Positions 1 to 12,029 of a DNA stretch of 64,000 nt are shown here, one piece after another (the stretch's first letter is position 1; every line of letters starts with the position of its first letter). The DNA comes from Ypsolopha sequella (lineage: Eukaryota; Arthropoda; Insecta; Lepidoptera; Ypsolophidae). The translations under genes and the position numbers were made by a program. The notes under the pieces are model-generated. The model made no database searches and was not told the origin of the DNA. It was given only the letters and a program-made list of their open reading frames with translations. The stretch is taken from assembly GCA_934047225.1 (NCBI GenBank), contig OW203985.1:3303501-3367500 (forward strand), given 5' to 3'.

Positions 1-568
1 GTTCATAATATGATTTAATCTTAGCGGATTTTATCTATATATTATTATATTATATTATTATAGCGGATTTTATCTATACGTACGCGTCTATGCATGTGTG
101 CGTCTGTTTTCGCTCCGTCGTCGTCGAGTCGGCCTTCTGGTAGTATCTATTGTGTAATTATAGTATGTACCGGGTTTGGTTTGGTCAGCTGTACTTGTTA
201 CTATTTCTTCTGTGACAGGGGTGCTAACTAGTGATGTAACGAATAGTAGTAGTACGAATACTAATACTAATTGTACTATTCGACGAATACAAATATCTGT
301 TTCTACTATACCTGCACGTAATTATTAATCAAAGAAGATCAAAGGAAATAAAACATGCTAATCAATATAAATATTGACAAGTACTTGCTTAATTTAATAA
401 TCAAAATTCGTTTTTGACTTTTTATTTCTCTCTCGTTTACGGGAATTTTTTTTTTACACTGTCAAGTGAGCTGTCAATGTCTAAACCATTGACAAATTAA
501 TTGGAGTACAAATATATACATATTTGTCCTTTTTATCTTCAAAAGTAAAGAAATGGGGGGCCGTCAAA
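1..568. other. A+T-rich unannotated stretch
   Basis: No coding signal seen. A 17-base motif TAGCGGATTTTATCTAT occurs twice 39-40 bases apart near the window start (about 22-38 and 61-77), with an AT-rich spacer, so a short direct duplication is present. Nothing else is recognised. Confidence 0.6.
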
Positions 569-690
569 GTTGTAAGTTGTATGGAAGAAATTGCTTAGAA
601 GAAAGCAATAAGACCGCTCATTGTACCTACGTTATATATTAAAATTATTTATAACTTCTTTTATTTTGGTGCAAATTGAAGAGTATTTAT
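569..690 (+). repeat. LINE/SINE 3'-tail repeat (lepidopteran type), degenerate
   Basis: The stretch carries 'ggaagaaattgcttagaag', then 'gcaataagaccgctcattgt', then a T-rich part. This is the layout of a 3' tail that I recognise as widespread in lepidopteran genomes: a small hairpin built from the two halves around 'ttgct...agcaa', followed by a pyrimidine-rich end. Better copies lie at 40126-40256 and inside the 7.4-kb element at 36500-36603. Seen: the shared blocks. Inferred: origin as a retroposon 3' end. Confidence 0.5.
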
Positions 691-2200
691 TTATATAATG
701 TTATGCTTGCTTACGTTATTTTTAGACCATTTTTGTGACAGGGTCTATTTCTAAAGATAAACTAGTTAGGAATTTGAAATTTCTGTATATCATGTACTTT
801 AAACTGTATTTAAACAGTAAATAACGAAAACAAAAAGTTTAATATTTATTATTACATTATTATTTCCGGTTTCTCACAGACAGACTTATACTTTATAATG
901 ATTTAACCGTGAATGGAACCCTAAAGATAGACAAATAGTTATGTGCATTTATCTCGGATGCTGCATTTACCTTGGATGCCGATATAAGTACGCAGTAAAT
1001 ACTCAATTTTCCACTATGGAAACCCTCTGCTAGCAAATCATACACCATTATCATTTGAAGATGAGTGATGAAGCTTCCGGGCAAGTGATTGGTCTGATCA
1101 TCATGTATCTTCTTTAATCAGGTTCCGATTATAAAGTAATTCTGTGAGTTATGAAGCAAAATTAATGTACTATCGGGAAACGTCTACTAATCCGGCGGTC
1201 CTGGGTTCAGATTCAAATGCCTGCACATGGCTGTTATGTCAATGGCTGTTACGTCAGTCGATGCGGCTGACAAGTGCGAAAATAACTAGTGTGTTTTTAA
1301 TTTATTTTATCTTAAATAAAATTAATTTCCAAGAACTGAAAAAACCAAATCATTTTATATTATTTTGTCTAGAAGTTTATGAATTTCCATACTGTTTCGA
1401 TAAAAACTGCAGCAGTTATATTTTTACAAGTGAACGAAAAATCGAGAAATAAGGGTAAACTTAGAATTTTCTTGCTTCACTTCCGTATGTTATAATGAAA
1501 TTCAGGACAAACCACATCACTATTTGTATCATACAGATTACTATGTGTTTTATTTCTGTTGAAAAATGCTATAGTTACCGTATAAAATGGTTACAAAATT
1601 ACTTAGTTCAAGGTCGTTGGCGTTGGTAGAAACCTTAAAAATAAACAATATAAAATAAAAAAATAAACATCTTTCGATTCCTGCAGTGGAATGGATCGGT
1701 TGACTGATGAAGACTTCATTGTAGTGTAGGAGGCTCGAATATATCTTATTACATATAAATAAAAAATATAATTTATTTACTTAAAACAGGAAAAAAAATT
1801 GCGACTTTTTTACGACATGTCTCTTTTTGGCTAACCGGCAATCACTCATGCACATAAATTATGTTTCTACCATTGAGGAAAACTGAATAATGTGCTAGGG
1901 GAATTTTTGCACAAAGTACATATAGTATTACAAGGCTAAATCCACATCACCAGTCAACAATGCACATTCGGTGAAAAATGCATTGAGGTGACATAACTGT
2001 GCTGTGAACCTGTGCGGTGCATACACTTACACCAAAAAGTTAAAAAATGCAAGCCTTTTTTGAGGACATCAACACAGTCAAATTTGCAATGCTTTGTAAC
2101 CCGAAGCCCAAAATGCCATAAATGCTCCAAGGCCGGCCGCCACAAAAGAAATGTATCTCAGATCATTAATTCAAATAGTTACAGTTGCCGAAATCAGTGG
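691..2200. other. A+T-rich region with small retroposon-like motifs
   Basis: No supported gene; short ORFs here have no recognisable content. Two points stand out. Near 1196-1232 the text 'ggtcctgggttcagattc' resembles a tRNA B box and may be a decayed SINE. At 1699-1705 there is CTGATGA followed by a hairpin-like stretch, a motif that recurs in the window (9391 and 44847). The rest is unremarkable. Confidence 0.5.
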
Positions 2201-2630
2201 TTAAGGCGCTCTTATCCCAGAAGAGTGACACTCTGTCTTTTTCTTTACGTGTAAGGAGTAAAGAAAATAACCACACTTTTGTACTTTTTCGTTGTTTTTA
2301 TCGGTTTTTAAATTGTTTAAAAATAAGGGATATGTTTATTAAAACCCACTTACGTGGTCGACCTAGAAAATTTAAAGAGCAATATTACCAGATATGTTTC
2401 GTTAAAAAAAGAGTGGAATTATGGAAATGGCATGATTTGAAAGGTCTTATAACATGCTGTGTTCGTGAATTATTTCTATCGAGCAAAGTTTATCTGATCG
2501 TGTAACACATGCGTGGAAGACCTAGATAAAGGTTCGAACTAAATTGCGTATTTTTTTTGGAAGTTGTAGACGATATTTGAAAGTTCTATTTGACTTTGAA
2601 ATTACTGATTTTGGGATAAGAGCGCCTTAA
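2201..2630. mobile_element. TTAA-flanked MITE (piggyBac-like)
   Basis: TTAA at 2201-2204 is followed by GGCGCTCTTATCCCA, and TGGGATAAGAGCGCC is followed by TTAA at 2627-2630. The 15-base terminal inverted repeats are perfect and the TTAA on each side fits the target duplication of piggyBac-type transposons. The interior (about 400 bases) has no transposase signal; the ORFs across it are chance. Two other elements with GGCG-type ends next to TTAA occur at 49950-50289 and, partly, at 18376-18800, but their interiors differ. Confidence 0.75.
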
Positions 2631-3532
2631 CGTAGTAATATTGCTGTTTACTTTTTTTCAGGCACTTATTATTTCAGTCATTATTATTATTTAAAACACA
2701 ATGCGAACTTTTGTATGTTGCAATAGTTGCAAAGTGAAAAAGGTCATGCACCATACGAGTTAAAGTACACATACATATCTCTGTTAAAAGCACATTTTCC
2801 ACTATCACGACAGTTCGTGACACCAACGAATTAAAAATTTTGGTTTTAGAGTAGTCTTGACAATATGACATACCCAGATATATTAGGTACAACCTGAAAT
2901 AAAATAAAAACACGTCACGGTATACGGGTATACCATGACAGTCCTTATTACGCATGCGTGAAGGTGATAATCGTAAAAAAGGTATAAAGGTGGCCGAACG
3001 TCATTTAGCTAAAGATTTCTTTACCAAATGTGTGGAAACCAAAGTTTCGACAAATTAATCTCAAAGCATTACGAATCTTAAATTATTAACAAACCGTGGG
3101 CGTGAAAGGATCTTCGTTATCGGTATGTAATTAGCTTAAAATTTGTTTTTGAAACCTAGTAGTGCAACATCGTTTCGGTCGAACGAATGTCAGAAAAATG
3201 CATACCTATATGTATACCTCGCATAAAAAAACACACCTAAATATTCGACAAGTTCACACAGCGAACGAATAAAATATAGAAGACGGATTAGCGCTGAAAA
3301 ATGACCCCATAAAAACTGTGCCGGGCACACATTTAGTATAACGACAGCTCCCTTTCCTATGGCGTTCACTGTCACTGTAAGCCTGCCAATCACTGCTGGC
3401 CCAGTGTGACTAACACACAGTATGAACCAATCATGAGACTTATTAGCCCTTCTGAGTATCTGGTACCATTTTCGAATGTCAATTATTGAGAAATACATCT
3501 TTATTTTTTTTTTGTTTTGGTCCCTTGTGGGG
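2631..3532. other. Unannotated intergenic DNA
   Basis: Nothing recognisable was found on either strand. ORFs of 93-102 codons on the minus strand show no motif and have no second copy in the window. Confidence 0.5.
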
Positions 3533-3644
3533 ACAAGGCTCTTTTGGCGCGTGGATTGGTTGTGTCCAAAATCGGAACTAACGCCGCTACCATACTCCTT
3601 GTTTCACAGCTACGCGTATCATCCACGCGCCAAAAGAGCCTTGT
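3533..3644. mobile_element. Short foldback MITE, 112 bp
   Basis: The arms at 3533-3556 and 3621-3644 are a perfect 24-base inverted repeat (inner part CTCTTTTGGCGCGTGGAT) around a 64-base loop. No clear target duplication is seen. The size and symmetry suggest a non-autonomous DNA element. The two overlapping ORFs here are by-products of the palindrome. Confidence 0.65.
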
Positions 3645-4560
3645 ATTGTATGTAACACTAGAGCAAAAATTGAAGTTATTTCGCGTCAACCTTCTGAATA
3701 ATTTAGATACTAGAATAATACTGGTATGAATCTATGGTTTAGATCAGTGGTACTTAACCTTTTAGTGATGAGGGATATTTACCAAAATTTCTGTCTTGCA
3801 ACGGATCACCAACTGTTTGGAGGTAATACCTAGACAAATTTTATCCTGAACAATAATCCTACCGATTCGTATAATAAAATAGCGAGGGTTTATTTTTTAA
3901 ATTTTTAGTTGGTTCAGTTCCCGGGTGAGACAAGCAAATTTTAGAAGATCTTTGAATGCAGTTTTGTTTCTTTTAAAAAATAAAGGAATGTTTCCTTTCA
4001 GTAAAATGAGCCAACTAAAGGATTTAAGGTAGTTCCCCTCCAGGGCCCTTTCATTTTTTCCAACCTGTATATAGTATATGTAAATAAATAAAGAATTGTT
4101 CCAGCTATCAATTTTAAATTAAACACGCATACAATCGTTTAAAGCCAACAGTATTTTGATTTTGTATGAAAATTGATATTTAAATTCTTTATATGCAAAT
4201 ATACATATATTATTATTGCTCGTGCCTTGCAAGTACAAATTTCCTGACCCTTGCAGTTGAAGGTTCAATTTATTTAGTTTTGTGAAAAAATCGACCAAAC
4301 AAGCAAAATTTATTTAAAATTTGGACTCACAGAACTGATCCAGCAACTCTTTTGTTCTTGTCAGTTAAGAATGTTTGTATTTACTCTTTCAGTTCGTACA
4401 ACCTCGACAGCGTGAGCATGTGGCTCTCACTTATGTATCTAAACTTTAGATATACTGCCATCAGAATTTTTCTCCTGTCTTATATTTTTTATCTCTTTAT
4501 TCAATCAAACTATAGGCTTACTTTTTACATTTACTTGTAACTAATATTATGAAGTTTCAT
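3645..4560. other. Unannotated A+T-rich DNA
   Basis: No gene, RNA gene or clear repeat boundary is seen. Several patches look like decayed retroposon UTR, but I cannot assign them. Confidence 0.5.
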
Positions 4561-4709
4561 GCTCTTATTCTTAGCAAGACTAATTGAATGGGCGGAGTTA
4601 GGCATACAAATAGATTATTTAATTACTTATATTATATTAAAACTGACCTGTAATAAGTGTATCTCTTATACCCACATTACATAAATAAATATATTTCATT
4701 TCATTTCAT
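4561..4709 (+). repeat. LINE 3' end with (ATTTC)n tail
   Basis: The segment starts with 'ttagcaagactaattga', passes 'gacctgtaataagtgtatct' and ends with 'ataaatatatttcatttcat'. The same order of blocks occurs at 28620-28915 (plus) and reversed at 39608-39965. Three copies sharing a simple A+T-rich tail fit 5'-truncated non-LTR retrotransposon 3' ends. The clade is not determined because no coding part is attached. Confidence 0.6.
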
Positions 4710-5316
4710 ACTGCCGTCAGCTTACGTTTCCAAAAGCAAAATTAATTTACACATCATACTGAACAACATTTCTAAAGAAACATAACTGAAGAAATGCAAA
4801 AAAAAATTAGACTTACGTATACAAAATTCACAGCGGATATTCGAAGTTAGTAAGGCAACGTGAAAATATTTTATTTTATTTCTGCGTTTATGTTTCTTCT
4901 TGGAATGTTGTTCAGTGTGATCAGTAGATCATAATTATGGTTTAATGTAAATAAACGTCTATTTGCGCCTGGTATTCAAGTATATAAAGTGTTTCCTAAA
5001 GAAAGTCTTATATAGGTATAGTAAAATATATTTTTTACGAACAGTTAATGAAGGTCAAATTTCAAAACTAAAAATTTTCTGAAGCATGAAAAATTGCGTT
5101 TTATGGCAAAATTTCGAAAGAACAAGCCCTATTAGATGAGGACGCATGCTTCAATGAGCATGTACCAATATAATTGAGATATTACAGCATTTTTTTAGAT
5201 ATTCTGATAACGACGAAACATGGTTGGATTATGTAAAACAATTATGGTACTTAGATAAGTTGCAAAAACTAGACAAGACACGAGCTAGGCATCTTTTTCT
5301 CAAGTGTTGCTGGATA
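4710..5316. other. Unannotated A+T-rich DNA
   Basis: No recognisable gene or element; many short stops in all frames. Confidence 0.5.
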
Positions 5317-5439
5317 AGTATCATGGATCAATAACAATTTTTGTAAAATTCGTAAAATGAAATTTCGACTCCCCATAGTGATTCACTCGGAACTGGAAGT
5401 GAATTTCTATGGGAAGCCGAAATTTCATTTTACAAATTT
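5317..5439. mobile_element. Partial foldback MITE, family A
   Basis: This stretch matches the inner half of the complete family-A element directly downstream: 'atggatcaataacaattttt', then 'ccatagtgattcactcgg', then 'gaatttctatgggaagccga'. Its right arm stops where the complete copy begins at 5440, so the second copy probably inserted into or beside this one. Confidence 0.6.
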
Positions 5440-5709
5440 TATACAAGGTGACTTTTTGATCATCGTCCAAATTCATACTGGAGGCTTGATAAGTGATCAG
5501 TATCTTGGATCAGTAACAATTTTTGTGAAATTCATAAAACGAAATTTCGCCTTTCCATATAAATTCAGTTCCAGTCCCGAGTGAATCACTATGGGGAGTC
5601 GAAATTTCATTTTACGAATTTCACCAAAATTGTTATTGATCCATGATACTGATCACTTATCAAGCCTCCAGTATGAATTTGGACGATGATCAAAAAGTCA
5701 CCTTGTATA
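5440..5709. mobile_element. Foldback MITE, family A (complete)
   Basis: The element runs from TATACAAGGTGAC to GTCACCTTGTATA and is almost entirely self-complementary: arms of over 100 bases pair across a centre near 5575. Flanking TA would fit a Tc1/mariner-type target duplication, but the ends are themselves palindromic at TA. Other copies: 40904-41173, 43429-43698 and a diverged one at 44976-45233. The 75-codon ORF inside is an artefact of the palindrome. Confidence 0.75.
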
Positions 5710-6654
5710 TACAGTGTTCTATATTTCTATAGATAGTAGATATTTAAATATTATGTTCAAACTTGTTAACATTTAATAATATATTCATTACTCGGTTTAC
5801 ATTATATTACAACTGGTTACATATAACTTGACCCCTTGTACTACATTTTACGACATATACTCACACCTGTCTTTTAGAGGGACAAGCAGAGTCCACAGCT
5901 CTCTATCTGCAACGATCCTAACACATCTCGTTTGCTTTTCCAAATCCATAAATCGAGTAATGCAAGCTCTGTTTGTCCGGGTGGTTTTATCTTGATATTT
6001 AATAAATTAAAAAAGGAAAAAAAGATTTTCCTTTTATTTTATAGATTTTTAAATTACTCCCTGTAACATAATATATATTAAAAGTCTTGGATATTCATAT
6101 TATGCCCAACCCAAACGACCTAAAATTATAAAATTATTTTGAAGAACCTTGACATGTTCTTGGAAGGCCTTTATTGTAATACTCGACACGACCAGAATAT
6201 AATAAATTTATATAATATATTGATAGTCATAAATCTAAAGGGATGTATTCAAACATTTATTGATTATTATTCCGAAACGATTTTCCTTTGTAGTTTTGAT
6301 ATGCTGCTAAATCTGTTGTTACCTGTAGCTGCTACCATGGCTTTTTTACACTTTTTAAACTCTCTCTCTCTCTCTCTGCAAAGGAAGGGAGAGGCGTCAG
6401 GGCTTAAATATGCATTATATACATTTTTCATAAATGGGTCGTATATTTGCAAAATATGAGTATAACAATAAAATATTCTGTAAGGTGTGACTACTTGGTG
6501 AGTACATGTATGAGTTCCACTATATTTATTAGGTATAGGTATTATTTGTAATTTATACAAAGGGACTTTTAAGAGAATAAAAAATAGTTTTCAAAAAAGT
6601 TCACTTCATTTCGGATACATATCATACATCGCTGTTTTAATATATTTTTTCAGA
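5710..6654. other. Unannotated DNA with short (CT)n run
   Basis: No supported gene. A (TC)n microsatellite lies near 6361-6378. The two overlapping ORFs of 97 and 106 codons on opposite strands have no motif and are judged to be chance. Confidence 0.5.
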
Positions 6655-6760
6655 CCTGAATAGCTAAGTTAATAAAGCAATCGTCCGGTAAGCGGGAGGT
6701 TACGGGTTAGAATCCTAGTTCGGAGCCCGGAGCTAGTCGCATCCAAATTTACTTTTTCGC
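6655..6760 (+). repeat. tRNA-derived SINE fragment
   Basis: The sequence 'agcaatcgtccggtaagcgg' followed by 'gaggttacgggttagaatcc' resembles the anticodon-arm and B-box parts of a tRNA-derived SINE head (canonical B box GGTTCGAATCC). It lacks a full cloverleaf, so it is not a tRNA gene. A retroposed, decayed SINE is the likely origin. Confidence 0.55.
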
Positions 6761-6825
6761 CTCTTCAACATCCATCAATTTTGTAATACAAGCTCTTCTG
6801 TTCTATATAATAAAGTTTACTTTTC

Positions 6826-7303
6826 AGGGTTCCGTACCCGAAGGGTGCCAAACGGGAACTATTACTAAGCCTCCGCTGTCTGTCTGTCCGTCCGTCTGTC
6901 ACCGGGGTTTACAGTTTCAGCTGGCATCTTTCATAACAAATAATAAAACGAAAAAAAAATAATTCCGAGGGTCCCCATACAAAAAAAACCTCGAAAAAGT
7001 AGCATTTTTAACATTAGGATAGGAAAATGAAAAAAATCAAAATCATAAATATGAAAAAAATCATGTCACAATGTTTACATAATCATACAGGAAAATCATA
7101 TAGGTTAAGATATTAGGGTTCCGTACTCAGTGGAAGCCGCGAATTGTTAGCCAGCCGCTACCATTTTTTGTCGCCTCATTGATGCTATGGTATATATGTA
7201 TACACATAGTTATTATTTACCATAAAGTCTTTAGGGTTCCGTACCCGTATTGAGTGGTGGTACGGAACCCTTTATGCGCGAGTCCGACTCGCACTTGCTC
7301 AAT
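6826..7303 (+). repeat. 'GGGTTCCGTACC' dispersed repeat, rearranged
   Basis: Starts with 'gggttccgtacccgaagggt', followed by the typical 'ctgtctgtctgtccgtccgt' tract, and ends with 'cgcgagtccgactcgcactt'. I recognise this start and end as one very common lepidopteran interspersed family. Here the 'gggttccgtac' block recurs at about 7115 and 7232, so the copy is rearranged or composite. Non-coding; the transposon class is not known to me. Confidence 0.65.
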
Positions 7304-8280
7304 TTTATTCCTTTAAATTTGTACCAGTGTCTATTTAAATTCGGTATATTTGAGTGCCGATTTCTAACACTTCATGTTTTAGCAAATCCGCAATATAACA
7401 CCGACAGGGTTCATTTTTTAGACGAAACCCTGAAAAAGTACGCAAAAACTCCATAGAAGACCTGTTCAATATGTAAACTAAGCCAACAAGAATCGATCGT
7501 CAAATGCACTATTTGACTGCACAAGATAAGCATTATGTCACTTTGTCCCACTTCTAGTATATTTGCCCCACTTGCTTGATGCAATTTCATTTTTCATTCT
7601 TCTTCCCTTAGAATAAAGCTTAGATTTGCTTGCTTAATTACTTCAGTCGTAATGCGCTATTGTATATGTTTTTTCTTCTTTGAGATGAATGTTCGCGGTC
7701 AGATTGATTTGAAAGTCCTAATCGACCGGTTGCATCTTCGGATTTTGCAAAATCTGAAGCCATGTTAGTGGTTTTTTATTTTTACAAACGATCTTCAATA
7801 TAATGGAGGTCCATTCACTTGCAAAATTGTGATCTTTTAGATTTAATAATGTTAGTAGGTATAATTCCTTAATCTTCTTCGTTTGAACGTTATGAAAATT
7901 TTACTCTTTGGAGATTTTAAAATAATGGACTAGGAGAAAAGTCTGCGTTTGAAAAGTGCGATTGGTATTGTACTAGTTTGTTCGCACAGGTTCCATGTCC
8001 AATGAATCGTATATAAGGTTAAATTAAATTGGTTAGCGAAATTTGAAACATATATAGAACATGTCCAAATTAACAACTTTTGCTATTAGGATTGTGCATA
8101 TTTCTTAAAATTTGTTTTCACTTTTCCATACTGGACCAGTGAGCTGATCGGGGCAATTTGTATGGAGGGAAGTGAAAAAAAGTTACGAATTTCGCTTAGC
8201 TCCCATACAAACATTGTTCATATAGACTAGTACTACCTATGTTTTGAGTTTCGCCAACTAATATTATTTAACCTTATACA
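7304..8280. other. Unannotated A+T-rich DNA
   Basis: No supported gene. Around 8100-8230 'cttttccatactggaccagtgagctg' and 'ctcccatacaaac' look like decayed repeat sequence, but no boundaries could be set. Confidence 0.45.
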
Positions 8281-8608
8281 GTCGAAAACTGGTGATAGTG
8301 CTAGTACAGTGGAGGCCACATCAAGCTATACATTCGTAGTAGGACATTAGCCCCTACAGAGAAGAATATAAGATAGGTACAAAGTCCAATGTGTCTTACT
8401 TGATGCGATCTCCACTGTACATCGAACAACTTTTAGTGAAAATAATTTGAGAAATCGAGAAAAAAAATCTGTTGCTTCATACATTTTGGTTAGGTAGCTA
8501 TGTAACTTTTCTATGGAACAGATGATTTTTTTTCGCGACGAGGGCTGTCTCCATAGTAAAAGTTTTTCGTATGGACGAGTACTATCACCAGTTTCCGGCT
8601 TCCGCAAC
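8281..8608. mobile_element. Foldback MITE, family C, carrying a nested MITE
   Basis: The left end 'cgaaaactggtgatagtgct' pairs with the right end 'gtactatcaccagtttccgg'. The interior holds a core also seen in family-B elements: 'caacttttagtgaaaat', a run with 'cgagaaaaaaaatctg', and 'ctccatagtaaaagtttttc'. Its left arm is split at a TA by the 111-base element at 8307-8417. Fragments of the same terminus are at 10555-10620 and 63195-63250. Confidence 0.6.
8307..8417. mobile_element. TA-flanked mini-MITE nested in a MITE
   Basis: Ends CAGTGGAGGCCACATCAAG and CTTGATGCGATCTCCACTG are imperfect inverted repeats, each bordered by TA (8305-8306 and 8418-8419). The TA duplication and short inverted ends suit a Tc1/mariner-type non-autonomous element. 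Removing it joins the flanks into a sequence resembling the terminus of family C at 10555, which supports real insertion. Confidence 0.65.
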
Positions 8609-10554
8609 TTCATCTTAACACCCTTAGTATAATTTAGGGGACTTATTATTTGTAATGTTTTAAAGGAATTAATCGAAAAACTTTAGGACGTCAGCTATTC
8701 CAAAAACCTCTTCGTATGGAGACAGGGAACTTGTTAGAAATGACTTGTTAGAGCTAACAGTGTTATATTCAGGCAAATAACGTGGAAAAAATATAGGTTT
8801 TGAGTTTTTGATTTGATCATTATTTCAAACATAAAAGTCTGTGTCTAAATATTATGTAATTTTAGCAATAAAGATAGGAATAGCTATATTTCAACTCTAT
8901 ATTTTTAATTCTTACGCATGATATCAGATCTTTACATATGAAATTGCTGTTTTCTATAGAGAATTTGTGAAGGAAACTCAATTTTCTGTACTCAAATTTT
9001 TGCATTTTTTTAGGAATGACAAATCCAAATTATGTTAATTTCTTATGTGTATGAATGAGACAACATTAAGCTAACAGTAACATTAATTTAATTTTCGAAA
9101 AGTGTTGGCTGTTAAAAACTATTACGGATCTTGTCATGGATATGGATGGCATTTAGGACGAACTGTTTTTAAAGATTTCATGTTTATAATCAAAATGAAA
9201 TTAAAAACAAAATTGAATACGTAGATGTAAAACCTTGAAATCAACTTTCAAATAAAAAACAAATAATAGAAATAGCTATTGAATTACAGGACTTATGAAC
9301 TCATGAATCTGCAAGAAAATTTTGGCAATTTCATATGTAAAAACCTATTATCAAAACAATATAGCTTGGTATAAGGGCGGTCGATCGGCTGATGACGGCC
9401 TTATCGAAGAGGTCAAACTATTTCGAAACCTCTAAAATATTTTATTGTTTATACTTTATGCATAGAACTGATAGAACTAATAATAATTTTGTTGTTGGAA
9501 TTGTAATATAAATCAGTCAGGGGCAACTACTGACTGGCACTGTGTATCGATCAAATCAGCTTTCTTTTGCGCCCGAATGCTTATCTAAGGTATGCCTCAT
9601 TTTCTGTCAATTATTTATTCAATTTCAAAGTCTACTAAGTTTTCATTTTCCCTAACCAAGTATTAAGATCGCGTCTTGCCTATATTTATTTTTTTGTCCG
9701 GAAAACGGTGGCAAGCTGCAACCGTTGATTGTGGGAAAATGCACATATTTCTTATTTGTCACTTTCGCTTTATTGCATTGTGAATTTGTGATCAATCTTA
9801 TTGTGTCACTAATTTTATACGTTTATTACAATGCGTGGTTGCATACGCAATGCGTTCACATACTGAATTGCGTTCGGTTGTCAATAGATCATTTTGTGTG
9901 GCAGCTTACAACAGAATCATTACACAGAACCATAAAATGAGCTATAAATTTGACTGTTATAAAATAAAATTACCTTCATAAATAAAATAAATAGGAACAG
10001 ATAAGTGTTTACATCAAATTTTATACATTTGTATAGTTTCATTGTTTCAGAGAAAATTTCATTAATACGTCACAAACAGTTGCAATCACCTTTTTTTATG
10101 GCGGCTAGCACGAAGGCTTGCTTTATTTAAACTTTGTTTTGAGTCTAACTAGACGAAGTCATTACATGAATACTTTTTGTTAGTTGAACCGCATTGTGTG
10201 TTACTGATTTTTGTTTAGTTTAAACAAAGCCGTTTAAATGTTTACCAAATGACCCAGTAATGAGTGAACATTCATAAGACACGGATTTAGAAAGTTGGTC
10301 TGCAAGTCTAAATGTGTGAAAAGAGAGTCATCGTGTGGCTAAGATTTTTAACACAATAAGCAGCACTAAAATTGTTAACAACTTCCAGTAAAAAAATGTA
10401 GTACTTTACAGTTTACACCTTGTGCATGCTGTTCCGAATTTCGGTTTACTAGTGGAAACGCTAATTTGTTCCGGGAACTGAACCTTGTTTTAAATAAATC
10501 TATCCAATCCAATAATATTATACGAGTAATATTTGTATATGTTCATATTAGTAT
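8609..10554. other. Unannotated A+T-rich DNA with a CTGATGA motif
   Basis: No gene supported. At 9391-9397 CTGATGA is followed by 'cggcc...ggtc' and a nearby 'cgaaacctc', a decayed form of the hammerhead-like motif at 44847. A small hairpin CAGTCAG...CTGACTG is at about 9513-9536. The 71-codon ORF at 9725-9940 is hydrophobic but has no recognisable feature. Confidence 0.45.
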
Positions 10555-10620
10555 ATGCGGAAGCCGTAAACTGGCGACAGTACTCGTCCATATGAACAAT
10601 TTTTACTATGGAGGGAGGAT
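10555..10620 (+). repeat. Family C MITE end fragment
   Basis: Reads 'gcggaagccgtaaactggcg' then 'acagtactcgtccatatgaa' and 'tttttactatggag', matching the reversed right end of the element at 8281-8608. The copy is cut off where the next dispersed repeat starts. Confidence 0.55.
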
Positions 10621-11130
10621 GGCATACCCTAGCAACTTTTTTTATTACCCGTCCAGCACAATGAGTCTAATGGCAAAGACCTTATTTGCTTTTCATAGAG
10701 GTGATTATATGTTGGCTCTTTGGCCTTTTGTTCTTGAACGCGTAATACTAGTGATCACGCACCGAAACAAGAAATTGGTGTGTTTTTAGCAAATACTGAA
10801 ATATTTTGTAGGGCAAAAAATATTGGATTTAGGTAACATTCCTTCATATTTCTATTGCCTATTTTATAAAAAAAAGTTGAAGCAAACAAGTTGATCTCTT
10901 AACCGCGTCTTTGAAACGAACGTTTGAAAACCAAAAAAAAAAGAGCGTGGGAATTTTTTTTTTTTTGACAAAAGTATAAATCTTAAAACATTGTTTATAG
11001 GTGGAATCCCTAGATAAAAGATTAATAAATCAAATATATTTTCTTCTGTATGAGGAGAGATCTAGTTTCCTCCAATGAACCCTTGAAAACCTGATGTTGT
11101 TAATGTTCTAGCGTCAGGTGTCCCGTCAAA
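10621..11130 (+). repeat. Dispersed ~500-bp repeat, copy 1
   Basis: Shares ordered blocks with 50634-51115 on the same strand: 'taccctagcaactttttt', 'attacccgtccagca', 'gatcacgca', 'gaatactgaaatattttgta'-like and 'tctcttaaccgcgt'. A short reversed piece is at 61568-61632. The class is unknown; no coding content or terminal repeats are visible. Confidence 0.6.
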
Positions 11131-11149
11131 TAGCAAAAAAAATAAGCTT

Positions 11150-11480
11150 CTCCATAGAAAAGTTACATGTTACCTACTCGATCAATCGAGATTTTTTTGC
11201 GATTTCTTGTTTTTTTTAATCAAAAGTTGTTCGTATGGAACAATAATTTGAAATAATAATAATAATAATTTTAAAATTATCTTAGTGACGACATAGAGCT
11301 GTCCCCTGATTGCACTGGATATCGTTAGTAAGTTCATTTTTAAACTATGACAGTCTTTAGCACCGTTAAAGATAAAGACTTGAAATTTGGCACAAAATAC
11401 AATTATTTTGCCCACATAACGAGGTGTAAAAAAGGTTTGAAATTGTTCAAAATATTTCCAATACAAAAGAGATAAAAAAA
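11150..11480 (-). repeat. Dispersed repeat related to 28370-28560
   Basis: Read on the minus strand, the text 'ggaaatattttgaacaattt', 'acctcgttatgtgggcaaa' and 'caagtctttatctttaacgg' matches 28395-28505. The distal part (11150-11250) has an 'aaaagttgttcgtatggaac' block like the family B and C MITE core. The 94-codon ORF on the minus strand here is not convincing. Confidence 0.5.
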
Positions 11481-11590
11481 TAATATCCCAAAAATAGCAT
11501 ATAAATTATAGTATTGTTAATACTGGTAACATATGGGTGAAATAAGTCTACCTATCTATATTAATATGGTTTTTAATGTATCTGTATATA

Positions 11591-11594
<4 letters not shown>

Positions 11595-11648
<54 letters not shown>
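11595..11648. repeat. (TA)n microsatellite
   Basis: An uninterrupted TA dinucleotide run of about 54 bases. Immediately downstream, 'gggattcgaacccgggac' contains a reversed tRNA B box, so the run may be the tail side of a minus-strand SINE fragment (11650-11690). Confidence 0.8.
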
Positions 11649-11652
<4 letters not shown>

Positions 11653-12029
11653 GCGCTCTGAACTGGGATTCGAACCCGGGACTGAATGAATAAAGGTTTA
11701 TTCATAAAATATTATAGTTTTCTCTCCAACTTCAACCTGAATTTCTCGAATGATTGAACAATACTTATTATTACTAAACCGCAACATAACACAAGAAACA
11801 GTAACAAAATAATTACAAAAACAGAAATCACAAGTTCAAGACAACCACTGGTACGATTATTTTCTGACGTTTACCTAATAATCAGCTTGTTAGAATTGTT
11901 AAAAAGAAAGTAGTTTTACGCCCAGTTAAGTAACCTTTTTATCGCAATATTTTCTTATCGCAGCACAGAAACGTTTATTGGTAATATCGATATATTTGCG
12001 AGTTCATATCATCACGACAGCATACATTA

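Noticed and set aside
2012..2505. Overlapping 80- and 106-codon ORFs
   Set aside because: They cross the boundary of a TTAA-flanked MITE and show no conserved features.
6655..6760. tRNA gene
   Set aside because: B box present, but no complete cloverleaf or acceptor stem; fits a SINE.
9725..9940. Small membrane protein ORF (71 codons)
   Set aside because: Hydrophobic residues are expected from T-rich DNA; no start context or second copy supports a gene.
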